A stretch of DNA of 64,000 nucleotides from positions 682,001 through 746,000 of the forward strand of contig NZ_JAASQK010000001.1 of NCBI RefSeq assembly GCF_011762195.1. Direction: 5' to 3'. Under the pieces are notes generated by a model that had not been told where the DNA came from, made no database searches, and saw nothing but the letters and a program-made list of their open reading frames with translations. Below are positions 1-9,416 of the stretch, piece after piece. Origin of the DNA: Sphingomonas oligoaromativorans (GTDB taxonomy: Bacteria > Pseudomonadota > Alphaproteobacteria > Sphingomonadales > Sphingomonadaceae). The position numbers were made by a program, and so were the translations under genes. The stretch's first letter is position 1. Every line of letters starts with the position of its first letter.

Positions 1-1017
1 TATGACGCGGAGAACGAATGGTATGTGCCCAAGCCGTTCCGCCCGCGATTGCTCGTGCTGGAGGATTGTGCGGACCTCGTGATCCGCGATCTGGAAATCC
101 GTCAGGCGCCGTCATGGACGATCCATCTGCTCGGCTGCCGGCGCGTGCTGGTGGATCGTGTGAGGATCGACAATCAGCTCGACGTCCCCAATTGCGATGG
201 CATCGACCCGGATCACTGCCAGGATGTCGAGATCCGCAACTGCCATATCCGCTGCGGCGACGACGGAATCGTCATCAAGACCACGCGCGGCGGCGAGCAT
301 TTCGGCCCCTCGCGCAATATCCATGTCCATGACTGCGTGCTGGAGACGCAGGACTCGGGCCTGAAGATCGGCACGGAGACGGTGCAGGATATCCGCGACG
401 TGGTCTTCGAGCGATGCACGATCGTGAACTCCTGTCGCGGCCTGTGCATCCAGTTGCGCGACGCGGGAAATATATTCGGCATCGTCTTCCGCGACATTCG
501 CTTCACGGCCCGGCATTTCTCGCCGCCATGGTGGGGCCGGGGCGAGGCGATCTCCTTCACGGCCATCCCCCGCAAGCCGGGCGCGGCGCTCGGCAGCCTG
601 CATCATGTGACGGTGGAGCGGGTCACGGGCCGCGCCGAGAACAGCGTGCGGATCGAGGGGAGCCCGCAAGCGCGGGCGCATGATATCACCCTGCGTCGGG
701 TGGACCTGACATTGGGGCGCTGGACGCGCTATCCCGGAGGGATATTCGACAACCGCCCGACGGAAGCGGTCGAACCTCTGGAGCCGCACGATACGCCGGG
801 CTTTCACATCCGCCATGTCGATCGTGTGAGCCTGGATCATTGTCGCCTGCGGTGGGAGGCCAATCCACCGGCCGAGTTCAGCCATGCTGTCGAGGCCGTC
901 GATGTGACGGGGCTTGCCATGCCCGGTTTCGTCGGCACGGCGGCGCATGGTGGTCAGGAGGCGGTCGCCTATTCGACGATGTGGGTTGGGGGGCATCGCC
1001 GCGGTAACGCCACCTGA
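1..1017 (+). CDS. GH28-like polygalacturonase family protein, 5' truncated
   Basis: The reading frame is open from the first base, so the N-terminus and any signal peptide lie outside the window; 338 residues are visible. It is a right-handed beta-helix protein of the glycoside hydrolase 28 type. Visible motifs are NCDGIDPDHC (equivalent of the NTD motif, first catalytic Asp) and CGDDGIVIKT (the paired Asp motif). The third classical motif (GHG) is replaced by DSGLKIGTET, so the usual His is a Ser, as in some divergent GH28 groups. The last motif (RIK) is not obvious. The family hydrolyses pectic galacturonides or rhamnogalacturonan; the exact substrate cannot be assigned. It lies 137 bp upstream of a GH115 alpha-glucuronidase, which fits plant cell-wall breakdown. 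Family assignment is confident; activity is less so. Confidence 0.82.
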   Translation, partial: YDAENEWYVPKPFRPRLLVLEDCADLVIRDLEIRQAPSWTIHLLGCRRVLVDRVRIDNQLDVPNCDGIDPDHCQDVEIRNCHIRCGDDGIVIKTTRGGEHFGPSRNIHVHDCVLETQDSGLKIGTETVQDIRDVVFERCTIVNSCRGLCIQLRDAGNIFGIVFRDIRFTARHFSPPWWGRGEAISFTAIPRKPGAALGSLHHVTVERVTGRAENSVRIEGSPQARAHDITLRRVDLTLGRWTRYPGGIFDNRPTEAVEPLEPHDTPGFHIRHVDRVSLDHCRLRWEANPPAEFSHAVEAVDVTGLAMPGFVGTAAHGGQEAVAYSTMWVGGHRRGNAT

Positions 1018-1120
1018 GCAAGATTTGCCCGCGTGGGATTCCCGTCTTGCCGCCGATCGTTCTTTCACCGGCTCGATCGTCACGGCCGGAGGTGCTTGCG
1101 CTTCCGTGCTCAGTCGCCGA

Positions 1121-1134
1121 TGGTAGCGCTAGCA
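1121..1134. promoter_or_regulatory. LacI-type operator candidate upstream of GH115
   Basis: TGGTAGCGCTAGCA is a near-perfect 14-bp dyad (arms TGGTAGC and GCTAGCA, one mismatch) centred on the CG step typical of LacI/GalR-family operators. It resembles the TGGTAGCGCTACCA-like dyads known for LacI-family sugar regulators of alphaproteobacteria such as Caulobacter XylR (recalled, not searched). It ends 20 bp before the GH115 start codon, so a bound repressor would block transcription through this point. The cognate regulator is not obvious in the window. Confidence 0.5.
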
Positions 1135-1154
1135 TAAAAACAGGAGAGAAGACG

Positions 1155-3806
1155 GTGATCGAGCCGAGCAAGCGCGCGATGACGCGCAGGATGCTGCTTT
1201 GTAGCGCTGCGTGTGCCAGTGCCGCGTTCTCGCTGCGAGCGCCGCTGCTGGCGTCGGCCATACCGTCTTCGGCGCAGGGGAGTGCAAAGGCCTTCCCCCT
1301 GATCGAGAACTCGATACCCGCCGCGATCCTGATCGATCGCAACGCGGACACCGCCATCGTGCATGTGGCGGACAGCTTCTCCAGCGACCTCGAACGGGTG
1401 AGCGGGCAGCGGCCGCGGCGTTTCATCGGCCCCGATGGGCTTCAGGGGCCTGTCATGATGATCGGCGTCCTCGGCCAAAGCCCGACGATCGATCGCCTCG
1501 TCCAGGCGGGGAAGATCGACGCGACCAGCCTTCACGGAGAATGGGAGGCTTTCCTCCAGATCGTCGTCGATGATCCCCTTCCCGGTGTGTCGCAGGCATT
1601 GGTGATTGTCGGTGCCGATCGCCGTGGCGCGGTATTCGGCACCTATGACATATCGGAGCGCATCGGGGTGTCGCCCTGGTACTGGTTCGCCGACGTGCCG
1701 GTGGCGCGGCGTCGCGATGTCCTGATCCCGGCGCGCGCGCGACGCGATCAGCCGAAGGTCCGCTATCGCGGTTTCTTCATCAACGACGAGGATCCGAGCT
1801 TCAGCGGATGGGCGAAGAAGAAATTCGGCGGGATCAACTCGGCGCTCTACGCGCATGTGTTCGAATTGCTGCTACGGATGAAGGGAAATTATCTGTGGCC
1901 GGCGATGTGGGCGCCCAAGGCCTTCGCCGACGACGATCCCGACAATCAGCGCCTGGCGGATGCGATGGGCGTCGTCATGGGCAGTTCGCATCATGAGGTG
2001 ATGATGCGCGCCCAGGACGAGTGGCATCGGCATACGGACCTGGGCGTCACGGGCGGCCCGTGGGATTATACGAAGAATGCCGAGAATCTCCGCACCTTCT
2101 GGCGTGGCGGGATCGAGCGCATGATGTCGAAGGGCGGCGGCAAGGCTTATGAGTCGGTCGTCACCATCGGTATGCGCGGCGACGGCGACGAGGCGATGAC
2201 CGAGGGCGCGGCCGTTCCTCTGCTGGAGCGGATCGTGGCCGATCAGCGCAAGATCATCGCGGAAGCGACCGGCAAGCCGGCGAGCGAAACGCCGCAGATA
2301 TGGGCGCTCTACAAGGAGGTGCAGGATTATTACGATCACGGCATGAAGGTGCCGGACGACGTCACCCTGCTGTTTTCGGACGACAACTGGGGCCAGATCA
2401 GGCGCCTGCCTGCCCCCGGCACGCCTGCTCGCCGGGGCGGCTACGGCATTTATTACCACTTCGACTATGTCGGCGGGCCGCGCAACTACAAGTGGATCAA
2501 CACCAACCAGATCGAGAAGGTCTGGCAACAGATGGACCTCGCCTATGCGCGCGGGGCGCGAGCGATGTGGATCGTCAATGTCGGCGACATCAAGCCGATG
2601 GAATATCCGCTGAGCTTCTTCCTGGCGATGGCGTGGAACCCGGAGGCGATGACCCCGGCGGCGCTTGCGGCCTATCCGGCTGTCTGGGCCGAGGCCGTTT
2701 TCGGCCACGAACAGGCCGGGGCCATCGGCGAGATGATAACCGCCTACAGCCGATATACGGCGCGCCGGAAGCCGGAACTGATCGATCAGGACAGTTTCGC
2801 GCTCGGGGGCATCACGCCCGATGGGCTGGATGGTGGCGAATTCGGCGCGATGGTGGCCGAATGGGATGCTCTGGAAGCGCATATGCTCGAAGTGCGCACC
2901 CGGCTGCGCCCCGATCAGCTCGACAGCTATTATCAACTGGTCGAGTTCCCGATCGCCGCCATGGCGAACCTCTACCGCCTCTATTACGCGGCCGCGTGGA
3001 ACAAGCTGCTGGCGGCGCGCAACGATTCCCGCGCCAATGTCTTTGCCGACGGGGTGGAGGCCAGCTTCGCGCGCGATGGCGAACTGACCCGGCGCTATCA
3101 CACGATCCACGACGGGAAGTGGGACGGCATGATGGCGCAGGTCCATATGAGCTATGTCATCTGGAATGATCCCACTCAGCAGACGATGCCGAGCATCATG
3201 CGCGTCGGGGCGGATACGCCGAACGATCGGAGAGACCGGAAGCCGAAATTCGTCGAACGCGCGCCTGTGCCGGAGGGCGTGATCGCCATCGAAGCGACGG
3301 CATTCAGCCGGGCGAGGGGCGGGCGGGGGCTGCATTGGCAGCGCATCCCCAATTTGAGCCGCACCGATGGCGCGGTGCTGGCGCTTCCCCAGGGGCGGCC
3401 CGCGACGTCGCCGGCGGATGCTGTCTGCCTCGAATATGATGTGACCGTCGGGAAAGCGGGGCCGGCGACGCTGACGCTTGATCTGGCGCCGACGCTGGAC
3501 ACCATGAGGGCGGGCGGTCTGCGCATAGGCGTGTCGATCGACAATGGCCCGGTCCAGATGCTGAAGATCGACATGGAGCCCACCGGCGGGGCATCCGATA
3601 TTCCGGCCAGCAAACGGTGGACCCAAGCCGTTTGCGACAATGTCTCGCGGCTCTCCGCTGCGATGGGAAGGCTGGCCGCCGGACATCATGTGGTGAAGCT
3701 CTGGCGCATCGACGACAATGTCGTTCCCCAGAAGCTCGTCCTGAGCACCGTGCCGCTGGCCCCGTCCTATCTCGGCCCCGAACCGCGCGCTTCTGGCAGG
3801 CCCTAG
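1155..3806 (+). CDS. GH115 family alpha-glucuronidase, exported
   Basis: An 883-residue protein of glycoside hydrolase family 115, which removes alpha-1,2-linked (4-O-methyl)glucuronic acid from xylan side chains. The diagnostic core starts near residue 202 with YRGFFINDED and continues with LLRMKGNYLWPAMW near residue 239. A C-terminal beta-sandwich-like region follows, as is usual for this family. The N-terminus carries a basic TRRMLL stretch followed by a hydrophobic segment and an Ala-rich cleavage region, so export is likely, possibly by Tat. The GTG start at 1155 is chosen because AGGAGAG lies about 8 bp upstream; an ATG at 1179 is the alternative. A LacI-like dyad sits just upstream. 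Together with the GH28-like gene it suggests use of plant hemicellulose and pectin. Confidence 0.93.
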   Translation: MIEPSKRAMTRRMLLCSAACASAAFSLRAPLLASAIPSSAQGSAKAFPLIENSIPAAILIDRNADTAIVHVADSFSSDLERVSGQRPRRFIGPDGLQGPVMMIGVLGQSPTIDRLVQAGKIDATSLHGEWEAFLQIVVDDPLPGVSQALVIVGADRRGAVFGTYDISERIGVSPWYWFADVPVARRRDVLIPARARRDQPKVRYRGFFINDEDPSFSGWAKKKFGGINSALYAHVFELLLRMKGNYLWPAMWAPKAFADDDPDNQRLADAMGVVMGSSHHEVMMRAQDEWHRHTDLGVTGGPWDYTKNAENLRTFWRGGIERMMSKGGGKAYESVVTIGMRGDGDEAMTEGAAVPLLERIVADQRKIIAEATGKPASETPQIWALYKEVQDYYDHGMKVPDDVTLLFSDDNWGQIRRLPAPGTPARRGGYGIYYHFDYVGGPRNYKWINTNQIEKVWQQMDLAYARGARAMWIVNVGDIKPMEYPLSFFLAMAWNPEAMTPAALAAYPAVWAEAVFGHEQAGAIGEMITAYSRYTARRKPELIDQDSFALGGITPDGLDGGEFGAMVAEWDALEAHMLEVRTRLRPDQLDSYYQLVEFPIAAMANLYRLYYAAAWNKLLAARNDSRANVFADGVEASFARDGELTRRYHTIHDGKWDGMMAQVHMSYVIWNDPTQQTMPSIMRVGADTPNDRRDRKPKFVERAPVPEGVIAIEATAFSRARGGRGLHWQRIPNLSRTDGAVLALPQGRPATSPADAVCLEYDVTVGKAGPATLTLDLAPTLDTMRAGGLRIGVSIDNGPVQMLKIDMEPTGGASDIPASKRWTQAVCDNVSRLSAAMGRLAAGHHVVKLWRIDDNVVPQKLVLSTVPLAPSYLGPEPRASGRP

Positions 3807-3815
3807 CCGCGCTGC

Positions 3816-5291
3816 TCAGGCTTTCGCGGTGACCCTCGTCATCGCGAGGGCTGCGGTCACCAGCGCGCCCGCCGCGAAGAACAGCGTCCAGCGCGGATCA
3901 CCGGGGAAAAGATGAGCGCCGATCGCTCCCATCACGCTCGACACCAGCAACTGGGGCAGCACGACGAAGATGTTGAACAACCCCATATAGACGCCGAGCT
4001 TCCGCTGCGGCAGCAGCCCGGCGAGGATCGCGTAGGGCATGGTGAGCAGCGATGCCCACGCGATGCCGACCAGCAGCATCGGCGCCAGCAGCGCGGTGGC
4101 GCTGTGGACCTGCGGAATGAGGGCGAAGCCGATCGCACCGGCCAGCAGGCAGAGGATGTGCGTGGCACGCCGCCCGATCCGCTTGGCCAAGAGGGGCAGC
4201 AGAAAGGCCATGATGGCGGCCGCGCCATTATAGGTGGCGAACAGCACGCCCACCCAGTCGGCGCCGTCGGCATAGGCTTGACTGGTCGGGTCGCGCGTGC
4301 CGAACGCGACCATGGCGACGACGGGGGTGGTGAACACCCAGAGAATGAACAACGCCGACCATGTGCAGAATTGCACCAGCGCAAGCCGGCGCATCCCGTC
4401 CGGCATGGTGGCGAGATCGGAGATGATGCGGCCGAGTGCATTGTCCCCGCGTCCGCCGAGGAGCGCGCGGCGGTGGATCATCTGCGCCAGCCCGAAAGCG
4501 GCGAGCCCGCCGGCGAGGATGTAGAGCGGCTTGTCGAGCCCGAGCAGGTCCACGCCCACGCCGGTCAGCAGCCCGAGAGCCAGCCAGACCGGGCCGGAAC
4601 GCGGCGCGACCAGCGGCGTGTCGTCCGGCCCTGCCTCTGCGGCGGTGTCGAAGGAGGCGAGCTCGGCAGGCGAATATTCGCGTGTCGTCAGGATCGTCCA
4701 CAGCACCGCGATGAGCAACACCGCCGCGCCGATCTGGAAGGCGAGACGGACCGAGGGCGGCACGACGCCGGGCGGCGCGGTGCTGGCGATGCCGAAGCCA
4801 TGGCTCAGTATCTCAGGCGCCAGCGAGGCCGCGACGGCGCCCGCGCCGATGAAGGCGGTCTGCATCGCATAGCCTGCCGTCCGCTGCTCCGGCGCGAGCA
4901 TGTCGCCGACGAACGCACGGAACGGCTCCATCGTCACGTTGAGCGAGCCGTCGAGCAGCCATAGCAGCACGGCCGCGACGGCGATGCCGGGCGCCGAGGG
5001 CATGGCCAGCAGCGCGAAGGTCGCCAGCAATGCGCCGACGAGGAAATAAGGGCGCCGCCGCCCCAGCCTTCCCCAGGTCCGATCGCTGAAATGGCCGATG
5101 AGCGGCTGGACCAGCAGACCCGTCACCGGCGCGGCGATCCAGAGCAGCGGCAGTGCGTCGATCGAGGTGCCGAGCGTCTGGAAGATGCGCGTGACGTTCG
5201 CGTTCTGGAGCGCGAAGCCCGTCTGGATCCCGAAGAAGCCGAAGGAAATGTTCCAGAGCCCGCGGAAGCCCTGGCGGGGTTTCTCCGCCAC
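3816..5291 (-). CDS. MFS sugar transporter (GPH/SLC45-like)
   Basis: A 491-residue, roughly 12-helix membrane transporter. The N-terminus (FGFFGIQTGFALQNANVTR) and the loop GHFSDRTWGRLGRRRPY are typical of the sucrose/maltose-proton symporter-like branch of the major facilitator superfamily found in sphingomonads and Caulobacter. It is expected in the inner membrane, importing oligosaccharides such as maltose or maltodextrins from the periplasm. The GTG start at 5291 abuts the TGA stop of the LacI regulator (no intervening base), so the two are surely cotranscribed and probably translationally coupled. It is convergent with the GH115 gene, which ends 10 bp away. The substrate is inferred from the neighbouring receptor and GH13 genes. 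Confidence 0.88.
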   Translation of the reverse strand: MAEKPRQGFRGLWNISFGFFGIQTGFALQNANVTRIFQTLGTSIDALPLLWIAAPVTGLLVQPLIGHFSDRTWGRLGRRRPYFLVGALLATFALLAMPSAPGIAVAAVLLWLLDGSLNVTMEPFRAFVGDMLAPEQRTAGYAMQTAFIGAGAVAASLAPEILSHGFGIASTAPPGVVPPSVRLAFQIGAAVLLIAVLWTILTTREYSPAELASFDTAAEAGPDDTPLVAPRSGPVWLALGLLTGVGVDLLGLDKPLYILAGGLAAFGLAQMIHRRALLGGRGDNALGRIISDLATMPDGMRRLALVQFCTWSALFILWVFTTPVVAMVAFGTRDPTSQAYADGADWVGVLFATYNGAAAIMAFLLPLLAKRIGRRATHILCLLAGAIGFALIPQVHSATALLAPMLLVGIAWASLLTMPYAILAGLLPQRKLGVYMGLFNIFVVLPQLLVSSVMGAIGAHLFPGDPRWTLFFAAGALVTAALAMTRVTAKA

Positions 5292-6317
5292 TCAATGCAC
5301 GCCCGTCGAACGCCGCACGACGAGGCGGGCGGGGAGGGTGGCGCCTTCGACCGTCTCGTCACGAAGCTGGGCGAGCAGCGTATCGACCAGCATCTCGCCG
5401 GCACGTCGCGCATCCTGCGCCACGGTGGTGAGTGGAGGATTGGCGAGGCTGGCGGCGGTGATGTCGTCGAAGCCGACCACCGCGACGTCGCCCGGCACCG
5501 ACAGGCCGGCTTCCGCCAGCGCGTGCATCGCACCGATCGCGATCAGGTCGCTCGCCGCGAACACGGCATCGGGCGGATCGCCGCGCAGCAGGATGCGGCG
5601 CATGGCATCCTGCCCCGATTGCTCGGTGGTGATCGCGTCGGCCTGCAAGGTGAGCGGCGGCGGGGCCAGACCGGCGTCGTGGTGAGCAAGGCAGTAGCCG
5701 CGATAGCGATCGAGAAATTCGGGATAGCGGCTGTTGGCCTCGCCGAGGAACGCGATGCGCCGCCGTCCGAGCCCGATCAGATGGCACGTCGCCTCCCGTC
5801 CGCCCTGCACATTGTCGCAGCCGATGGTGATGCCGGGCTGATCGGGCTGCACCGAACCCCAGCGCACGAAATGCGTGCCCTGCTCGACCAACTGGTCGAT
5901 CCGCGCGCGATAGGCCTCATAGTCGCCATAGCCGAGCAGGATCAGCCCATCGGCCTTGCGGCTGTCCTCATAGTCGACATGCCAGTTGGCGGACATCTGC
6001 TGGAAGGAGATGAGCAGGTCGTAACCTCGTTTGGCGCAGGTGCGCGTGATCGATCCCAGCATCGAGAGGAAGAAGGGATTTATCATGGATTCATCCGAGG
6101 TCGGGTCTTCGAACAGCAGCAGGGCCAGCGTCTCGGAATGGCGGCGGCGCAGGTTGGAGGCGTTCTTGTCCACCTTGTAGTTGAGCTGGCGCGCGATCGC
6201 CTCGATGCGCTTCCGCGTCGCTTCGCTCACCGTTCCGCTGCCGCTGAGCGCGCGTGAGACGGTCGGCTGCGAGACGCCCGCCAGCTCCGCAATATCGAAC
6301 GATGTCGCCTTCGCCAT
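5292..6317 (-). CDS. LacI family transcriptional regulator
   Basis: A 341-residue repressor. Residues 5-50 form the LacI helix-turn-helix and hinge region (FDIAELAGVSQPTVSRALSG, then a hinge near YKVDKNASNLRR), followed by a periplasmic-binding-protein-like effector domain ending with conserved LVVRRSTG. It is transcribed divergently from the TonB receptor and GH13 genes and first in a two-gene unit with the sugar transporter. The position suggests it senses an alpha-glucan breakdown product (maltose or similar) and controls both directions from the shared 223-bp intergenic region, where a perfect 5-5-5 dyad is present. Effector identity is inference. Confidence 0.93.
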   Translation of the reverse strand: MAKATSFDIAELAGVSQPTVSRALSGSGTVSEATRKRIEAIARQLNYKVDKNASNLRRRHSETLALLLFEDPTSDESMINPFFLSMLGSITRTCAKRGYDLLISFQQMSANWHVDYEDSRKADGLILLGYGDYEAYRARIDQLVEQGTHFVRWGSVQPDQPGITIGCDNVQGGREATCHLIGLGRRRIAFLGEANSRYPEFLDRYRGYCLAHHDAGLAPPPLTLQADAITTEQSGQDAMRRILLRGDPPDAVFAASDLIAIGAMHALAEAGLSVPGDVAVVGFDDITAASLANPPLTTVAQDARRAGEMLVDTLLAQLRDETVEGATLPARLVVRRSTGVH

Positions 6318-6407
6318 GCCGGCCCTTGCCCCTCACCATGCGGGTGTGTCTCGCCCTGCCAACGGGCGGCCCCTTCAGCGCGTTGCATATAGCGTCCGGG
6401 GGCGGGA

Positions 6408-6422
6408 ACGTACTGAATACGT
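6408..6422. promoter_or_regulatory. Inverted repeat, candidate LacI-family operator
   Basis: ACGTA-CTGAA-TACGT is a perfect 5-bp inverted repeat with a 5-bp spacer in the middle of the intergenic region between the divergent lacI-type gene and the TonB receptor. It is one of the few AT-containing stretches there. Its position fits an operator for the adjacent regulator controlling both directions. No convincing -35/-10 pair could be fixed around it. Confidence 0.4.
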
Positions 6423-6540
6423 ATGTGGCCTGCTTAACGGTGCCGCCCGATTGTCGCACAGGACAGCGGACGGCAGGGCTGGTGCCCGCCGCGCAATCAA
6501 AAAGAGCGGTCCCGCACGGCCGCCTCCGAGGGGGAGGATC

Positions 6541-9408
6541 ATGATCTATTCCGCACAGCGCTTTTCGGCGCCCGCTTTCGTTCGCCCTGCGCTCACCCGT
6601 CTCGGGCTTGGCGTCAGCCTGATCGGTCTTCTGGCCGGCACCGCGCAGGCGCAGCAGATCGCTCTCAACGGCAGCGCGGTCGCGCCGGCCGCCGCCGCGA
6701 CCGATGGCGCCGATGGGAGTGCCGCCAGCGCCATCACCGTGACCGGCATCCGCGCCTCGCTCGACAGCGCCGCCCGGATCAAGCGTTTGTCGACCACGAT
6801 CGTCGATTCCGTTTCGTCCGAGGATATCGGCAAGCTGCCGGACGTCTCGATCGCGGACTCGCTGGCCCGTCTCCCCGGCGTTACCGCCCAGCGCCTCGAA
6901 GGCCGCGACCAGCGCCTGTCGATCCGCGGCCTTGGCCCGGATTTCGGCACCACCTTGCTCAATGGTCGCGAGCAGGTGACCGTCGGCGACAATCGCGGCG
7001 TGGAATATGACCAGTATCCGTCCGAATTCTTCAAGACCGTCAATGTCTACAAGAGCGCTGACGCCGGGCTGATCGCGGCGGGCATTTCCGGCACGGTCGA
7101 CCTTCGGATGTTGCGTCCGCTCGCGCAGGCGGAGCGGATCGTCTCGATCCAGGCGCGCGGCGAGATGAACGACTACAAGTCGCTCAATCCCGATCAGACG
7201 CGGTATGGCTATCGCGTGTCGGGCGCCTATGTCGACAAGTTCGCCGACGACACGTTCGGCGTCGCGCTCGGCATCTCGGCGACATCCGCGCCTTCGCAGG
7301 ATGAGCGTTACAACGCATGGGGCTACGCCAACGACGCGGCGGGCAATCTCGTGCTCGGAGGCGCCAAGCCCTATGTCCAGTCGAACCTGCTGAACCGCGT
7401 CGGCGGCGTCGCCACGCTGGAATGGCAGCCGAGCGACAAGTTCCACTCGACCTTCGACGCGCTCTATTCGCACTTCAAGGAAACGCAGCATCTGCGCGGC
7501 ATCGAGTTCCCGCTCGCCTATGGCTCGCAGGCGGACGGCTCGCCGCTCCCTTATACCGCGAACACGGTCGTCGACGGGCTCGAGACGTCGACCACCTTCG
7601 ACAATGTCCACGGCGTGCAGCGCAATGACTATAACCGCCGCACCGCTGACAATATCTCGCTCGGCTGGAACAACGTCTACAGCTTCAACGACACGACCCA
7701 TTTCGTCGTCGATGCGAGCTGGTCGCACGCCAAGCGAACGGATTTCCTGCTCGAGACCTATACCGGCGCCGGCTATAACAAGACTGGCCCTGGCGACACG
7801 GTGACCGTCACGCAGAACAAGGACGGCACCTTCGGTTTCCAGACCGGCCTCGATTATGCCGACGACAGCGTGTTCCAGCTCACCGATCCGCAGGGCTGGG
7901 GCTATAACGGCACGCAGACCGTCGTGCAGGCGGGCTTCCTCAACAAGCCGGTGTTCACCGACGATCTGAAGGCGCTGCGTGCCAGCCTCGACGGCGAGTT
8001 CGGCGGCGGGCTGCTCCACGGCTGGGAAGTCGGCGTCAACTACAGCCGCCGCGAGAAGGACAGCGCCTACAAGTCCTATTTCCTCTGCCCGAAGGGCGGC
8101 GACGGAAGCTGCACCATCACGCCGGCCGCCGGCACGCCGACCTCTGCGCCGGTGCCTGCGGGCGCGCTGACCGGGGATTCGGTGTCACTGGGCTATCTGG
8201 GCATCCCGCAGATACTCGCGCTCAACCCGCTGTATCTCTACAACAATGCCTACGACGCTTTTTACGACAATCGCCCCGGCTCGCTGGTGCGCGACAACAA
8301 GGTCTATGAGAATGTCTGGACCGGCTATGCCAAGCTGAAGATCGATGGCCGCGTGGCCGACATGCCGCTGCGTGGCTCGATCGGCGCGCAGATCGTCCAC
8401 ACCGGGCAGAGTTCGTCGGGCACGACCTCCAGTTTCACCAACGGCGTCGTCACGATCGATCCGATCCACGAGAAGACCAACTACACCAACTTCCTGCCGA
8501 GCCTCGCGCTGGCGCTGGAGGTGAAGCCGGGCGCCTTCGTGAAGGTCGGCGCGTCGCAGACGATGGTGCGCCCGCGCCTCGACCAGGAACGCTCCAACCG
8601 CGAACTGGACGTCAACGCGACCAATGCCGGAGCCGGCGGCGGGCCGATCAACAGCCCGTTCAGCTTCCAGGCGGGCAACACCTATCTGAAGCCCTATAAG
8701 TCGACCAATCTCGACATCAGCCTGGAGAAATATTTCACCAACTCGGGCTATGTCTCGGTGGCGGGTTATTACAAGCACCTCACCGATTTCGTCGATCCGA
8801 ACAACAGCGTCGCGTTCGACTTCACCGACTATCTGGGTCAGCTTTCCCCGGCGCAGCAGGCGGCGACGCTGGCGACCGGCGGGCAGATCGGCCTGTCGCA
8901 CATCCCGGCGAACGCGGGCCATGGCAACCTCAAGGGCTTCGAGGCGACGCTCTCGCTGCCGTTCAAGGACGTGACCCACATCCTCGACGGCTTCGGTTTC
9001 TATGGCAGCACGTCGTACAGCAAGAGCCGCATCATCTACGACAGCAACCCGACCCAGCCGATCACGCTGCCGGGCCTGTCCAAATGGGTGGCGAGCGCCG
9101 AGCTTTATTTCGAGAAATCCGGCTTCCAGGCGCGGGTGAGCTATCGCTATCGCTCGAAGTTCCTGGGCGAGGTGGCGGGCCTGTCGGCGGCGCCGACCTA
9201 TCGCGAGGCCAAGGCGGAAGGCATCCTCGACGCGCAGATCGGCTATGACTTCAACTCGGGGCCGCTCAAGGGCCTGTCGATCCTGGCCCAGGCGAAGAAC
9301 CTCACCGATCGTCCGTTCGTCACCTACCAGAACAACGATCCGCGGCAGGTGATCGACTATCAGCGCTATGGCCGGGATTACTATCTCGGGCTTGCCTACA
9401 AGTTCTGA
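6541..9408 (+). CDS. TonB-dependent receptor (alpha-glucan uptake)
   Basis: A 955-residue outer-membrane receptor. It starts at ATG 6541 behind the purine-rich GAGGGGGAGG. A signal peptide ends near AQAQQ (residue 37). A TonB-box-like segment (SAITVTGIRASL) is followed by the plug domain (DIGKLPDVSIADSLARLPGV, RLSIRGLGPDF, TLLNGR) and a 22-strand-type barrel closing with the C-terminal aromatic LGLAYKF. This subclass (TonB receptors with the KLPDVSIADSL plug motif) commonly imports oligosaccharides in sphingomonads and Xanthomonas. It heads the GH13 gene group and diverges from the LacI regulator and sugar transporter, so maltodextrin or starch-fragment import is the best guess. A strong stem-loop follows it. 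Confidence 0.94.
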   Translation: MIYSAQRFSAPAFVRPALTRLGLGVSLIGLLAGTAQAQQIALNGSAVAPAAAATDGADGSAASAITVTGIRASLDSAARIKRLSTTIVDSVSSEDIGKLPDVSIADSLARLPGVTAQRLEGRDQRLSIRGLGPDFGTTLLNGREQVTVGDNRGVEYDQYPSEFFKTVNVYKSADAGLIAAGISGTVDLRMLRPLAQAERIVSIQARGEMNDYKSLNPDQTRYGYRVSGAYVDKFADDTFGVALGISATSAPSQDERYNAWGYANDAAGNLVLGGAKPYVQSNLLNRVGGVATLEWQPSDKFHSTFDALYSHFKETQHLRGIEFPLAYGSQADGSPLPYTANTVVDGLETSTTFDNVHGVQRNDYNRRTADNISLGWNNVYSFNDTTHFVVDASWSHAKRTDFLLETYTGAGYNKTGPGDTVTVTQNKDGTFGFQTGLDYADDSVFQLTDPQGWGYNGTQTVVQAGFLNKPVFTDDLKALRASLDGEFGGGLLHGWEVGVNYSRREKDSAYKSYFLCPKGGDGSCTITPAAGTPTSAPVPAGALTGDSVSLGYLGIPQILALNPLYLYNNAYDAFYDNRPGSLVRDNKVYENVWTGYAKLKIDGRVADMPLRGSIGAQIVHTGQSSSGTTSSFTNGVVTIDPIHEKTNYTNFLPSLALALEVKPGAFVKVGASQTMVRPRLDQERSNRELDVNATNAGAGGGPINSPFSFQAGNTYLKPYKSTNLDISLEKYFTNSGYVSVAGYYKHLTDFVDPNNSVAFDFTDYLGQLSPAQQAATLATGGQIGLSHIPANAGHGNLKGFEATLSLPFKDVTHILDGFGFYGSTSYSKSRIIYDSNPTQPITLPGLSKWVASAELYFEKSGFQARVSYRYRSKFLGEVAGLSAAPTYREAKAEGILDAQIGYDFNSGPLKGLSILAQAKNLTDRPFVTYQNNDPRQVIDYQRYGRDYYLGLAYKF

Positions 9409-9416
9409 CCGGGCGC

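Noticed and set aside
1872-3689. Long open frame antisense to the GH115 gene
   Set aside because: It lies wholly opposite a clear GH115 gene, has Arg/His-rich composition typical of reverse frames in high-GC DNA and no recognisable domain.
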